A stretch of 64,000 bases of DNA from Moritella dasanensis ArB 0140 (GTDB taxonomy: Bacteria; Pseudomonadota; Gammaproteobacteria; Enterobacterales; Moritellaceae): NCBI RefSeq assembly GCF_000276805.1, contig NZ_AKXQ01000009.1, positions 123,238 through 187,237 on the forward strand, given 5' to 3'. Each line of letters opens with the position of its first letter. The stretch's first letter is position 1. Below the pieces are notes generated by a model. That model was not told where the DNA came from, did no database searches, and worked only from the letters and a program-made list of their open reading frames with translations. The position numbers were made by a program, and so were the translations under genes. Shown here piece after piece: positions 6,903 through 16,305 of the stretch.

Positions 6903-9900
6903 CATCCGGATCACAAACACCAAAATGGCAGGAATGACGAAAATAGTAAATATAGTTGAAACCGCCAACCCTCCGAGAATAACACTACCGAGACCACGAT
7001 AGAGCTCTGACCCCGGCCCAGGGATCAATACTAACGGTAACATGCCAAAAATACTGGTGGTCGCACTCATGTAGATAGGGCGCAGACGACTGCGGGTAGA
7101 TTCAAGCACAGCTTGCTGATAGTCCATTCTCCCCGAGTGAAAATTATTCAGTGCTTGATGAACAATCAAGATGGCATTGTTAACCACCACGCCGACAAGA
7201 ATAACAAAACCCAACATGGTTAATACGTCCATTGGTTGCGGTACGATGAAGATATTCAATAATTTAAGACCGATAAAACCACCAGCACTGGCCAGTGGTA
7301 CCGTTAGCATAATAATCAGCGGGTAAATAAAATTACTGAACAACGACGCCATCAGTAAGTATGCAATAAGAATGGCCAATAGAAAATTCCACTGCAATAC
7401 TTCACGAGTTTGTACTAACTTGTCAGCAGCTCCGCTCATATTGACGAGCAAACCATCGAGTAAGTTCATACTGTTCATATCAGGAATTACCTGTTGCTCG
7501 ATGATTTCCATCGCAGTTTGTAGTGGCATTGATTTCGGCGGGGTAATTTGCAGCGTAACGGTTCTGCTCCTTTCTAGATGGCGGATCAAGGCCATGCCTG
7601 TGGTTTGCTGCAATTTAGCTAATGAAGACACCGGTACGACCTTACCCTTGGGTGTGGCTAAATTCGCCTGATAAAGCGCCTCTGGAGTAACAAACTCACC
7701 GTCATCTGCTTTCATGATCAGGTCTATCTTCTTTTTGCCTTCTTGTTTGTAATCCCCGATAACGCGACCATCCATGAGTACATCCAATGCGACCCCCAAA
7801 TCACGCGTCGACATAGCGTTAGCACGTAAACGATCATGGTCTGGCAAAATTTGTACTTCTGGATATGTGAGCTCAATAGACGGTATAGGTCGAATCTGGC
7901 TGCCTGCCAATTGAGTATTAATCATATTAAACAGCGTCGCTGACGCGGTCGCAATTTGGTTCAAATCATTACCACTAACATTAAGTTTGATTGCTCGCCC
8001 TTCTCCTAGTCCAGACTCAAATACCCCGGGTTGTAAGCTCACGCCGTACATGCCTGGAATACTGTAGATCAGTTCGGTAAAAAAAGGCAGCAGTTCGCTG
8101 GCACGATCCCAGTGTTCACTGATAGCCCCTGAAATGATAAATCCCTCGGCACCGACGTAAAACATATTCTTGATCGCTGGCACATCATCGATATCAGCCC
8201 CGATGTGCGGGAGTGCCATATCAAACAAATGCTCGCCTATTTCAACCCGCTCAGCTGTCGATAACCCAGGTGGTGGTATCAATATATTAAGTACTAGATT
8301 ACGATTTCCTTGTGGCAAGTACTCCATTTTCGGTGTTAATAGCCAAACTGATGTGATTGCCAATCCAGTCAGTAAACAGATAGTCGTCAGCCGCGTCATC
8401 CAGTTACGTATTGCCTGTGTAACCAGCGCCATCACTCGGTTTGACAGCCATTGACCTAGCCTATCAAGTAACGTTCGCTTGCTGACGGCTACCTGCTTTT
8501 GACCGCGGAACAACCGATAGGCAAGCATCGGGATCACCGATATCGATACAAACAAACTTAACGACACCGCAGCAACAACAGCGATAGCAATGTCCCGAAA
8601 TAGCTGCCCAGCCTCTTCCTCAATAAACACCACAGGTAAAAATACCGCAACAGTCGTAATGGTTGAGGCGAGCACTGCGCCCCAGACTTCTTTGGTGCCA
8701 TATAAGGCGGCATCGAATGCTGTTTTGCCCATCAGGCGGTGACGCACAATATTCTCGATAACGACAATGGCATTATCCACCAGCATACCAACAGCAAAAG
8801 CGATCCCGGCAAGACTGACGACATTGAGATTACGCCCCAAAAAATCAAGAAAGATAAAAGTACCAATAATACTGATTGGAATAGCCGTAGCAACGACAAT
8901 GGTGGCGCGGACACTGCGTAAAAAGAGCAATAACACCCCTATAGCAAGTAGCCCACCAAACATGATATTTTGTTGGATCTGATCGATAGCGCCGTTAATG
9001 TAGAAACGCTGATCGTAAACCCACTCGAGATAAAGCCCTTCTGATTCAAGGCTATTTTCATTCAACCATTGATAACGCGCTTCCACCAGATTGGTCATTT
9101 CAAGGATATTAGTGCCAGTTTCCGGACGTACACCAATGGCTATACCCGGTATCGCATTGTGCAACACCACGGAATTTTTCTTGGCGTAGTCTTGACGGAT
9201 CTCAGCGACATCGCTAAGTAATACCCGTTGTTGCCCAGTCGAGCGTAATACCACTGCCGCAATGTCTGCGACCGATTTGAATTCACCCGTGGTACGAATA
9301 CGAAAGTCACGCCGACCGACCCCCAACGTACCTGCTGATACGTTGGTATTTTCACTCTGGATCACCTCGATCACGGCGTTGATTGTCAACCCGTAAGCGG
9401 CGAGTTTTTCGGTACTGATGATAACGTGCATCTGCTCTTCGGTACCACTACCAATGAACAGCTCAGATACTCCTTTAACTCGTTCAATATGCTGTCGAAC
9501 TTCATTCTCAAAAAAGGTTTTGTAAGTTTGGATTGGGCGTCGATTACCCTCCTTTGTTTTCAGGATCATCCAGATCACCGGAGACGCTGTCGCTCCCGAG
9601 GCATTCACCACAGGGTTATCGACTTCGGCAGGATAAGAGGCAACTTCGTTGATCTTGTTGGTCACGCGCAACAACGCCTGTTCAACACTGGTGCCGACCT
9701 TAAAACGTAAAGTAACACTGCCTTGACCGTTGCGCGCTTCACTTTCCATCTCGATTAAGTCGGGCAAACCTTTGAGGGTATTTTCCTGCTCTTCAATGAT
9801 CTCACGCTCAATCTCGTAAGGCGTTGCCCCACGCCAGCTGGTTTTTACTTGTATCTCTGGTTCGATCACCGTAGGACTTAATTGATAAGGTAAGCGTGTC

Positions 9901-9986
9901 AGGCTGATGACGCCAAACATGAGCAACATGATAATACCAGCAAGAATGGTGACAGGTTTTAGCATTGAGAAGCGGATAATATCCAT
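6882..9986 (-). CDS. RND efflux pump permease (HAE-1/AcrB-like)
   Basis: 1034-residue inner-membrane proton-driven exporter. It has twelve predicted membrane segments with two large periplasmic loops after TM1 and TM7, the usual RND plan. Diagnostic stretches include the N-terminal TM1 plus LPYQLSPTVIEPEIQV, the TM4 relay region GIAFAVGMLVDNAIVVIENI, TM11/12 VGVVVNNAILIVHQAL, and a Leu/Pro-rich C-terminus. The start at 9986 gives MDIIRFSMLKPVTILAG, a normal RND N-terminus. It follows its adaptor gene by 29 bp. No outer-membrane factor gene is nearby, so a TolC encoded elsewhere is likely used. The substrate is unknown. Confidence 0.92.
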   Translation of the reverse strand: MDIIRFSMLKPVTILAGIIMLLMFGVISLTRLPYQLSPTVIEPEIQVKTSWRGATPYEIEREIIEEQENTLKGLPDLIEMESEARNGQGSVTLRFKVGTSVEQALLRVTNKINEVASYPAEVDNPVVNASGATASPVIWMILKTKEGNRRPIQTYKTFFENEVRQHIERVKGVSELFIGSGTEEQMHVIISTEKLAAYGLTINAVIEVIQSENTNVSAGTLGVGRRDFRIRTTGEFKSVADIAAVVLRSTGQQRVLLSDVAEIRQDYAKKNSVVLHNAIPGIAIGVRPETGTNILEMTNLVEARYQWLNENSLESEGLYLEWVYDQRFYINGAIDQIQQNIMFGGLLAIGVLLLFLRSVRATIVVATAIPISIIGTFIFLDFLGRNLNVVSLAGIAFAVGMLVDNAIVVIENIVRHRLMGKTAFDAALYGTKEVWGAVLASTITTVAVFLPVVFIEEEAGQLFRDIAIAVVAAVSLSLFVSISVIPMLAYRLFRGQKQVAVSKRTLLDRLGQWLSNRVMALVTQAIRNWMTRLTTICLLTGLAITSVWLLTPKMEYLPQGNRNLVLNILIPPPGLSTAERVEIGEHLFDMALPHIGADIDDVPAIKNMFYVGAEGFIISGAISEHWDRASELLPFFTELIYSIPGMYGVSLQPGVFESGLGEGRAIKLNVSGNDLNQIATASATLFNMINTQLAGSQIRPIPSIELTYPEVQILPDHDRLRANAMSTRDLGVALDVLMDGRVIGDYKQEGKKKIDLIMKADDGEFVTPEALYQANLATPKGKVVPVSSLAKLQQTTGMALIRHLERSRTVTLQITPPKSMPLQTAMEIIEQQVIPDMNSMNLLDGLLVNMSGAADKLVQTREVLQWNFLLAILIAYLLMASLFSNFIYPLIIMLTVPLASAGGFIGLKLLNIFIVPQPMDVLTMLGFVILVGVVVNNAILIVHQALNNFHSGRMDYQQAVLESTRSRLRPIYMSATTSIFGMLPLVLIPGPGSELYRGLGSVILGGLAVSTIFTIFVIPAILVFVIRMEKRPSE

Positions 9987-10015
9987 AAACGATCTCTGTG
10001 TGATGGGCGCTCAGC

Positions 10016-11095
10016 TTAAAAACGTATCGCTTGACCGTCGTGTATGCGTTCGTTACCTTTGGTAACCACGTGCTGTAAATCTGTAAGTTCAGGCCCTTTT
10101 ATAGCAACGAGCATGCCTTGATAACCTAAGATCTGAATCGTAACCATTTTGGCTTTTCCATCAACGGCTAGAAAAATAACCTGTTTACCAAACTGATTAA
10201 TAACCGCATCCCTTGGCACCAGCAAACTGTCGATTTTAGAGCCACTGGGTAAACTAACGTATGCTTGCATACCAGCAATTAAGCCTCGCGCTTGCTCTAG
10301 CTTTAGTTTGACAGTGAAACTCCGTGTCGCGACATTACCTTGAGGTAGAAAATGCATAAACAAGCCGGTATAATTTTGCCCAGCACTGCGAACTACAATT
10401 TGACGACCAGTATCTAAAAAGTCTAGCAGATGTCGCTGTACATCGACTTCAACCTCTAGCTGTTGATCATCAGCAATCACGGCAATTTTACCACCGGCAG
10501 CAACCCACTCTCCTTGCTCTGTCAGTTTTGCTTGAACCAAGCCGTCGAACGGTGCATTGATTTGGGTTTTTTGTATCTGTAACTGCTGATAGTCAAGTAT
10601 TGCCTTGAGGGCGATGACGCGTTTTTTCTGCGCCAGTACGCGATAATAATTTTCATCATAGAGGGATTCGGAAACAGATTTATCGGCGAATAACGCTTTG
10701 ATACGACGTAAATCTTTATCCGCACGTTCGAGTTCAAGCTGAGCCTGACGATAATTGGCACGTGTCCCAGCAAGCCTAGCTTCAAGTAAGTCTGAGCGCA
10801 GTTTTACCAAAGGCTGGCCCGCTTTGACTCTAGCGCCGGCGGTAAAGTGAATCGTTTCGACAATGCCACCAATCTCGGCAGCGACCCGAGAGACTCGCGC
10901 ATAACGAATACTCCCGACTAATTCGACCATCGGCTCTGCAGTCCCACGGGTAATGAGGCTAACTTCCACCAGCATAGGTGGCGGCCCTGACTTTTGGGTT
11001 TCGGGCTCTTTGTCAGGCGCTGCGTGGAGTATGACAGGGCTGAGTAATACCAGTAATAAAACATACAAGGATGACGGTAAAAAGTAAAATCGCAT
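10016..11095 (-). CDS. RND periplasmic adaptor (membrane fusion protein)
   Basis: 359-residue periplasmic adaptor with an N-terminal signal sequence (MRFYFLPSSLYVLLLVLLSP, cleavage near HAA). The lipoyl/barrel-sandwich halves are visible as VGSIRYARVSRVAAEIGGIV...GARVKAGQPLVKL and INAPFDGLVQAKLTEQGEWV, separated by an alpha-hairpin of about 60 residues. The upstream GTG (11101) would add two residues, but GGGGAG is spaced for the ATG at 11095. It is the first gene of a two-gene operon with the RND permease, which it links to an outer-membrane channel. Confidence 0.9.
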   Translation of the reverse strand: MRFYFLPSSLYVLLLVLLSPVILHAAPDKEPETQKSGPPPMLVEVSLITRGTAEPMVELVGSIRYARVSRVAAEIGGIVETIHFTAGARVKAGQPLVKLRSDLLEARLAGTRANYRQAQLELERADKDLRRIKALFADKSVSESLYDENYYRVLAQKKRVIALKAILDYQQLQIQKTQINAPFDGLVQAKLTEQGEWVAAGGKIAVIADDQQLEVEVDVQRHLLDFLDTGRQIVVRSAGQNYTGLFMHFLPQGNVATRSFTVKLKLEQARGLIAGMQAYVSLPSGSKIDSLLVPRDAVINQFGKQVIFLAVDGKAKMVTIQILGYQGMLVAIKGPELTDLQHVVTKGNERIHDGQAIRF

Positions 11096-11211
11096 TGCCA
11101 CTCCCCTATCAATCTAAATCGTCGTCAACTCAGAAAAATATAACTCGAAGACTCTTTCATACATTCTTTCATACACTCGGCACTCTCTCGGCACTCTCTC
11201 TGCACACAAAT

Positions 11212-11934
11212 TTAACTGTTTTCGCGTTTACTAATCCAAGGCACCCTGAACCAGCAATCGACTAAAACCACGACCGCCATCGCCCCTAGTCCACTGATAA
11301 GTAATCCACCGGTCAGCGGAATTAAATAACCAACAAAGCCAACAAATTTAGCTAACGTCCAAAATAACACATCGCCCCACAAGCCAAGGAATGCAGCACT
11401 TATCAACACGTATTTTATCCAATCGAAGACATGTGTCATCGATAGCAACATGCTAAGGATAAACACCATCATACTAATCGCGAATAAGTGAGTGTGCGTT
11501 TCCACCGCGAGCTTGTTCCAAGGAATACCTTTTTTGGTCAACGCCTTTACTTCGTCATAAGTTGTTAATGGCATCGATGTCATCGCGTCTGTCATGGTTG
11601 AACCTAGGCTATGACAAGCTGTACAGTCTTCATCCATAATTGGCGCGATGTCAGTATCATAGAGCGCCTGCGAGCTACCAGCTTCAACCCAGTCCTTCAC
11701 GACCTCAATATAATCATCATCAGAAACATGATCATACATTGAGCCTTTCATTGCACTAACAATAGCAATGCCTGCGTACTTTTGCTGCACCGTGTTCAGA
11801 CTAGGAATTTGAGCGATCTGACCCGTCGTACTAAGTGAAATGGCCATCGCGGCATACAATATACCGTATAAAATGGATAGACATAATCCAGAAATAGCTA
11901 ATCGAGAGGCTAGATTCAACGCTTTAATATCCAC
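11212..11934 (-). CDS. Membrane-anchored monohaem cytochrome c
   Basis: 240-residue membrane protein starting at a GTG with a GAGGAG 5 nt upstream. TM1 is at about 15-35, then a periplasmic domain of about 110 residues with one haem-c motif CTACH at 104-108 preceded by DIAPIMDEDC, then three C-terminal TMs (about 148-170, 175-195, 200-225) with HTHLFAIS at the start of the second TM, where histidines could bind haem. No named family recognised. It lies 35 bp after the EB_dh-like haem protein, so the two probably form a respiratory electron-transfer pair in the cytoplasmic membrane. Confidence 0.75.
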   Translation of the reverse strand: MDIKALNLASRLAISGLCLSILYGILYAAMAISLSTTGQIAQIPSLNTVQQKYAGIAIVSAMKGSMYDHVSDDDYIEVVKDWVEAGSSQALYDTDIAPIMDEDCTACHSLGSTMTDAMTSMPLTTYDEVKALTKKGIPWNKLAVETHTHLFAISMMVFILSMLLSMTHVFDWIKYVLISAAFLGLWGDVLFWTLAKFVGFVGYLIPLTGGLLISGLGAMAVVVLVDCWFRVPWISKRENS

Positions 11935-11969
11935 ATCAACTCCTCATTTTATCAGTAAGCATAACGCCA

Positions 11970-13016
11970 CTATTTAAAGCGCATTTGCAGTACACCGTCG
12001 TGATAAACATGATTAATTTGCGAGTTATCAAATACTGACACACCAAAATCATAGGCTTTAGAAAGATCGGTAAATTGCACATCTTGGATACTCGATTTAT
12101 TACCTATCGTCACCATAGCGCGGCGTATCTCCAACGTCCACATGCCATTACTCCAAACCCCTTTAGCCGTTAAATCACCCCGCGAGCCTGTAAACGGCGC
12201 AGTGACAATACCTGGGATACGGTTTGTCTGTTGCCAACTTGAATCAAGCGGCATTTTCTTAGCATCCAGAACCACAACTGATTCATTCGTTAGGTCGGTT
12301 TGTACAAACATCGGCTGGCCATCTTTGACATTATTGTTGTAACCACCACCGGTTTTTGCATCACCAGAACGCCCCCAATTTTTATTGGCTTTCGGGTCGG
12401 TATTATCATGAATATATTGGTCATCCGCTTGGCCAACAGGGTTTGAGCGCACACCTTTCCAATGCCACATATCAATCGTCGTGCCAGCTTTTGTATATTT
12501 ACGCCCAGGCGCTTTATCAGCAATGCCTTTCTGCATGCCATCTTTCGCCATATGACAAGCGGCTGCACAACCTTTTTTCTTAAAAGATTTTAGGTTGATA
12601 TTCCAGAGGATGGCCATTTTATCTTCATAATAAGTATTATCATGGCCAGTATCATCTTTATTCATCAGTTGTTGCCAACTACCATCAGCTTGCTGCATCC
12701 ATGGAAAGCGATTCACACTTTCTGTCGGATCATCCCATTGAATAAGAAAGTAGATATCTCCTTGCTTGCGCATTGACTGGATCGTATACGTGGTTTGCTT
12801 GATACCTTCGTAGCCGTTGTTAGGCTGATAAGGTATTTTGTTGATATTAACCTTTAGTATAGGCGCTACTGACCATGCGGTATCGACAACACCATCAATC
12901 AGAATGGAAGCATCCGTTTCGACATTATTGAGCGTACCGACAACTTTAGCGAAGGTAGACGGTGTAAACAACACTGCAGAGATAGCAATAGATAAGAAAG
13001 AGAGAGGTAAGCGCAT
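11970..13016 (-). CDS. EB_dh-like periplasmic haem-binding protein with CX3CH motif
   Basis: 348 residues from the ATG at 13016, chosen because AAGGAAAG precedes it and it opens a clean signal peptide (MRLPLSFLSIAISAVLFTPS, cleavage after TFA); a longer frame upstream lacks these. The body resembles the ethylbenzene/dimethylsulfide dehydrogenase gamma-type haem domain: ILIDGVVDTAWS at the start, then IYFLIQWDDPTES, and a C-terminal KAYDFGVSVFDN. At residues 150-155 it carries CAAACH, a CX3CH rather than CXXCH motif. It is upstream of the membrane cytochrome c. No molybdenum catalytic subunit is nearby, so the partner oxidoreductase is unknown. Confidence 0.7.
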   Translation of the reverse strand: MRLPLSFLSIAISAVLFTPSTFAKVVGTLNNVETDASILIDGVVDTAWSVAPILKVNINKIPYQPNNGYEGIKQTTYTIQSMRKQGDIYFLIQWDDPTESVNRFPWMQQADGSWQQLMNKDDTGHDNTYYEDKMAILWNINLKSFKKKGCAAACHMAKDGMQKGIADKAPGRKYTKAGTTIDMWHWKGVRSNPVGQADDQYIHDNTDPKANKNWGRSGDAKTGGGYNNNVKDGQPMFVQTDLTNESVVVLDAKKMPLDSSWQQTNRIPGIVTAPFTGSRGDLTAKGVWSNGMWTLEIRRAMVTIGNKSSIQDVQFTDLSKAYDFGVSVFDNSQINHVYHDGVLQMRFK

Positions 13017-13161
13017 GTTACTTTCCTTATTATGTCTAAACAAAATGTTACTAAAAGCATAGTTCATAATAAGTAGATAAATAGCGGTTCCGTTTAACGA
13101 TGATTTATAATCCAATGCTTCTTGATATGAATCAAACTGTCACCATAGAGAACCCCAATAT

Positions 13162-14028
13162 CTAATCGCGGACAGTAGTTCTGTTTTCGTTTTTAGGCAT
13201 TATTATCTGTTCAAATTGTTGCAACTGTTTATCAAATTCTTGCAATATTTGTTCAACACAAATACTGGCAAGATTAAAGAATTCTTCCGCCTTTATACTC
13301 GGTACCGCGATAGTAACTTGCTGTACGACAACGTGTAATAATTGCCGTATCTGTTCGCTGTTTGCTAACATTAGTCCATCGTCCAAACTTTGCTGTAATG
13401 AATGGCACAGATAATTTAGCCGAATACGTTCAACGCTCGTACATGTATTCGCCGCCGCCACACCGGTACCAATGGCCCTGATTTGGCCTATATTCTCTGC
13501 CGTAAACAAGAGCTCCAACCACATGTGACGCATCGCTTCACCTTGCGCATCAACAATTTTATATATTTGATGTTGTTCAGCAATATCATCAATAAAATAT
13601 AATATATTAAGGATCAATTTATTATGTTGTTGTAAATTATTTGCGCTCGTTAATTGATTCGTTTTTGTCGATAGTCGCGACCAATGCTCTGTAATCGATT
13701 CCCATCGTGGCAAGGGTTGTAATTGTTCGTCAACATCCCCGGCTTTAAATTCTTTGTTAATACCGTCAATACTATTACTTACTTTTAACGTTAACGGCGT
13801 TAATCTGCTGGTCAAACTCACATCACCGTTCAGTAACGCGTTACTGATACCGCGATGCTGCTGTACATGCGAGAGTAATTCACGTAACCGAGTCACTATA
13901 TTAAAGCCCGTTATTTGTTGGCTCCGTAATGCATTACATTGATGAGCTTTAATCAAATAAATGCTCATAGCAATAAGTAGAATACTGACTAATATAGTTA
14001 ATCCGTAAATCAGAATAGTATTGTTCAT
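13162..14028 (-). CDS. Membrane protein with NIT-like sensor domain and no output domain
   Basis: 288 residues from ATG 14028, which has AAGGAG 7 nt upstream; the longer frame into the upstream gene is not needed. A single N-terminal TM (MNNTILIYGLTILVSILLIAMSIYLI) is followed by a domain of about 240 residues resembling nitrate/nitrite-sensing NIT domains: the RLRELLSHVQQHRGISNALLN-type motif, then TENIGQIRAIG-like helix and a final amphipathic helix. It ends without HAMP, MA, GGDEF or kinase domain. The start is 10 bp downstream of the chemoreceptor stop, so it is translationally coupled to it. A split receptor is proposed in the findings; the ligand is unknown. Confidence 0.6.
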   Translation of the reverse strand: MNNTILIYGLTILVSILLIAMSIYLIKAHQCNALRSQQITGFNIVTRLRELLSHVQQHRGISNALLNGDVSLTSRLTPLTLKVSNSIDGINKEFKAGDVDEQLQPLPRWESITEHWSRLSTKTNQLTSANNLQQHNKLILNILYFIDDIAEQHQIYKIVDAQGEAMRHMWLELLFTAENIGQIRAIGTGVAAANTCTSVERIRLNYLCHSLQQSLDDGLMLANSEQIRQLLHVVVQQVTIAVPSIKAEEFFNLASICVEQILQEFDKQLQQFEQIIMPKNENRTTVRD

Positions 14029-14038
14029 ATTAATCTCC

Positions 14039-15169
14039 TTATTGAATAATGCGAGTGATGTGATGAAGGTGATTAGCAACATTAGCTTGCTGTATCGACA
14101 TATGACTGTTTTGTGCAGCAAGCTCCGTAAGTTGTTCAACCGCCTGAGTAATATCCTTAAGCGCATACATTTGTTGCTCTGTTGCAACAGCAACACCGTC
14201 AATATCAACCGCCATATTTTCGGTCATGTTGACGATATTATTAAGATGTTCACAAGCAGACTCAACCTGAACACCACTTTGATCAATATGCCCAATAGCA
14301 TCTTGCATATAGCTTTCTACAGCGTGCATATTTTCGGTTACTTCTTTGGTCTTATTAGTAATAGTCTGCGCTGATGTTTGACTACGCTGCGCTAACATTT
14401 TCATTTCACCGGCAACAACAGAAAATCCCCTACCGTATTCCCCTGCTTTTGCGGCTTCAATCGTGGCATTGATTGACAGTAAATTCGTTTGTGCGGCCAT
14501 TTCGCTAATCACACTCGACATCAAAATCACCGTATCTAACTTTTCTTTAAGTTGTTGCAAGCTCTGCTGCGTATGGATGATGACATCATTCACTTGCGAG
14601 ACTTGCTGTTTACTATCAACCAAGGTTTTAAAACTGTGCTGACAATTATCTTTAGCGTCTATCACGGCATGGTTAATATCTTCAATTCGTCGTGATATAT
14701 CCGTTAAACTCACATTAATCTGCGCTGTAGCAGTAGCTGTTGTTAAACAGTTAAGATGTTGAACATCCGACTGTTTCGCTGTTTCATCTGCATTCTTCGC
14801 TAGCTCTTTAGCAGAATATCCAATTTCTAAATTTTGATTATTTACCTCGTTGAAATCACGTTTTCTCTGTTTGTTAAACTCAATAATGGCCGTCAATATG
14901 GGTAAGAACATGACGATATTATTGTCGGCTAACAACGTATTTATACCTGTATTCATTTGACCTTGCTGACTAACGGCTAATACAGTGAGCAGCACCTTTT
15001 GCTCTTGCTTAATTTGTTGAAATAACAAAACATGAATACAAATGCCGCCACCAAGTAATAAGCAGCCAGCAATAAAAAACTGATAACTAAATAACAGTAT
15101 TGCACCTATTAACAATGCAGTTGAGACAATCATGTTATTGGAGAAAAATCCGGAAAGTAAGAGTTTCAT
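14039..15169 (-). CDS. Methyl-accepting chemotaxis protein lacking a periplasmic sensor
   Basis: 376-residue chemoreceptor. Two hydrophobic segments lie within the first 50 residues (about 12-28 and 30-50) with almost no periplasmic loop. A cytoplasmic coiled-coil signalling domain follows with the highly conserved hairpin tip EMAAQTNLLSINATIEAAKA and GEYGRGFSVVAGEMKMLAQRS. There is no recognisable HAMP, PAS or ligand-binding domain, unlike normal MCPs of about 520-650 residues. AAGG lies 7 nt before the ATG. It is followed by the NIT-like gene, which may supply its sensing part. The long spacer from residue 60 to 150 could otherwise bind an unknown cytoplasmic ligand. Confidence 0.88.
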   Translation of the reverse strand: MKLLLSGFFSNNMIVSTALLIGAILLFSYQFFIAGCLLLGGGICIHVLLFQQIKQEQKVLLTVLAVSQQGQMNTGINTLLADNNIVMFLPILTAIIEFNKQRKRDFNEVNNQNLEIGYSAKELAKNADETAKQSDVQHLNCLTTATATAQINVSLTDISRRIEDINHAVIDAKDNCQHSFKTLVDSKQQVSQVNDVIIHTQQSLQQLKEKLDTVILMSSVISEMAAQTNLLSINATIEAAKAGEYGRGFSVVAGEMKMLAQRSQTSAQTITNKTKEVTENMHAVESYMQDAIGHIDQSGVQVESACEHLNNIVNMTENMAVDIDGVAVATEQQMYALKDITQAVEQLTELAAQNSHMSIQQANVANHLHHITRIIQ

Positions 15170-15579
15170 AGGGCGCCTTCTAAATATGATTTAATCGCGA
15201 TGAATACACTATTAACACAGCAATATTGATACCAGCTTTAGAAAAATATTTATTCGATAAAGGATCTAAAGCAAACAGTAATTAATAGCTTAACTTATCC
15301 TTGAACGGTGTTTTAACGATGAATTAGCGAAATATACAGCTGATTAAGATGACATTGTGTCACCGATATTGTAAGACATGCTGTCGCGAGAGCCATAATG
15401 GTGCAATGGAAAACATTTATAGTGCATGAAGAGAGTGCATGAAAATAGTGCAAGAGAATGGTGTAAGAGGTTAGATAACTATCCTTCCTAACAGGAATGA
15501 CAGCCCGGTAGAGTCACCTAACTAGTGCATACAATAACACCGCTAGTTAGGTGGGAGATAAGCAAACTCAGTTTCGACG
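15170..15579. other. 410-bp intergenic region with one hairpin
   Basis: No gene is supported. It lies between the lipoprotein cytochrome c and the chemoreceptor, both on the minus strand, and probably holds the chemoreceptor promoter. The only structural element seen is the hairpin at 15515-15553. Confidence 0.55.
15515..15553 (-). terminator. Perfect 11-bp hairpin after the lipoprotein cytochrome c
   Basis: CACCTAACTAG and CTAGTTAGGTG form a perfect stem with a 17-nt loop, 27 bp beyond the cytochrome stop codon. No T-run follows, so it may be a weak or factor-dependent terminator or an mRNA-stabilising stem. Confidence 0.45.
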
Positions 15580-16038
15580 TTACAGCGTTTCGTAATAACG
15601 ATATTGCGTTCTTGGATACGGGGTCAACTCATAGCTAGACTGCAGAAAAAACACCAGATCAGCTAATTCACCGACGGTCATCACATCATTATAGCTTTTC
15701 ATTTTTGATACCCCATCCACCTGTAATGTGGATTTTGGATAACCCTTGGCGATTTTGTGTGACGGGTTAATAACTGAAGTAACAAGTTCCGCATAGGTTT
15801 TAATGCCACTTGTTTTACCACCTAACTTAACGGATAACTCAGGGTTATCTACAACATCGGTCGGTGTAATACCTTCCATTTGATGACATGATAAACATTG
15901 ATATTTTACCAACACTGATTGACCTCTGTCAGCATCCCCCTCAGGTAGACTAAATCCACTTGGCGAGTCAACACCTGATTCACAACCACTGAGGGTTAAC
16001 GCGGCGGCTGTTAACATACTTAATAATAAATATTTCAT
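15580..16038 (-). CDS. Lipoprotein cytochrome c
   Basis: 152-residue lipoprotein. The signal peptide ends in LTLSGC (lipobox Cys19), then one class-I cytochrome c domain with CLSCH at residues 48-52 after DADRGQSVLVKYQ, and a distal methionine-ligand candidate in TLQVDGVSKMKSYND. The C-terminal VGELADLVFFLQSSYEL is the usual final helix. It is expected to face the periplasm and pass electrons between membrane and soluble partners. GGAG is 8 nt upstream of the ATG. With the EB_dh-like protein and the membrane cytochrome it suggests a respiratory module, although the two chemosensory genes lie between them. Confidence 0.85.
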   Translation of the reverse strand: MKYLLLSMLTAAALTLSGCESGVDSPSGFSLPEGDADRGQSVLVKYQCLSCHQMEGITPTDVVDNPELSVKLGGKTSGIKTYAELVTSVINPSHKIAKGYPKSTLQVDGVSKMKSYNDVMTVGELADLVFFLQSSYELTPYPRTQYRYYETL

Positions 16039-16305
16039 ATTATGGTACTCCGATTACAGTTCGACAAAACAGACGTTAATTCCACTTAATCCTGTTTATG
16101 GCAAATAAAGTATAGTTTGCTCCCCGCAAACTTAATAATTATAACAGCCGCTACTTTGTTCTATTCGATAAATACTGCAGATATAATTCATCAACATCGT
16201 TTATGTATCCTAATGAAACTTTATACAAAAACTATTTACCTATAATCATTTAAGGTTGATAATCCCACCTAATATAACCATACCATCGACATATAAGGTC
16301 GGACG

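Noticed and set aside
12838..13115. Longer start for the EB_dh-like protein
   Set aside because: The frame continues 33 codons upstream, but the RBS and signal peptide favour 13016.
16039..16305. Mg-sensing riboswitch upstream of mgtE
   Set aside because: No M-box helices or conserved loops could be traced by eye in this gap.
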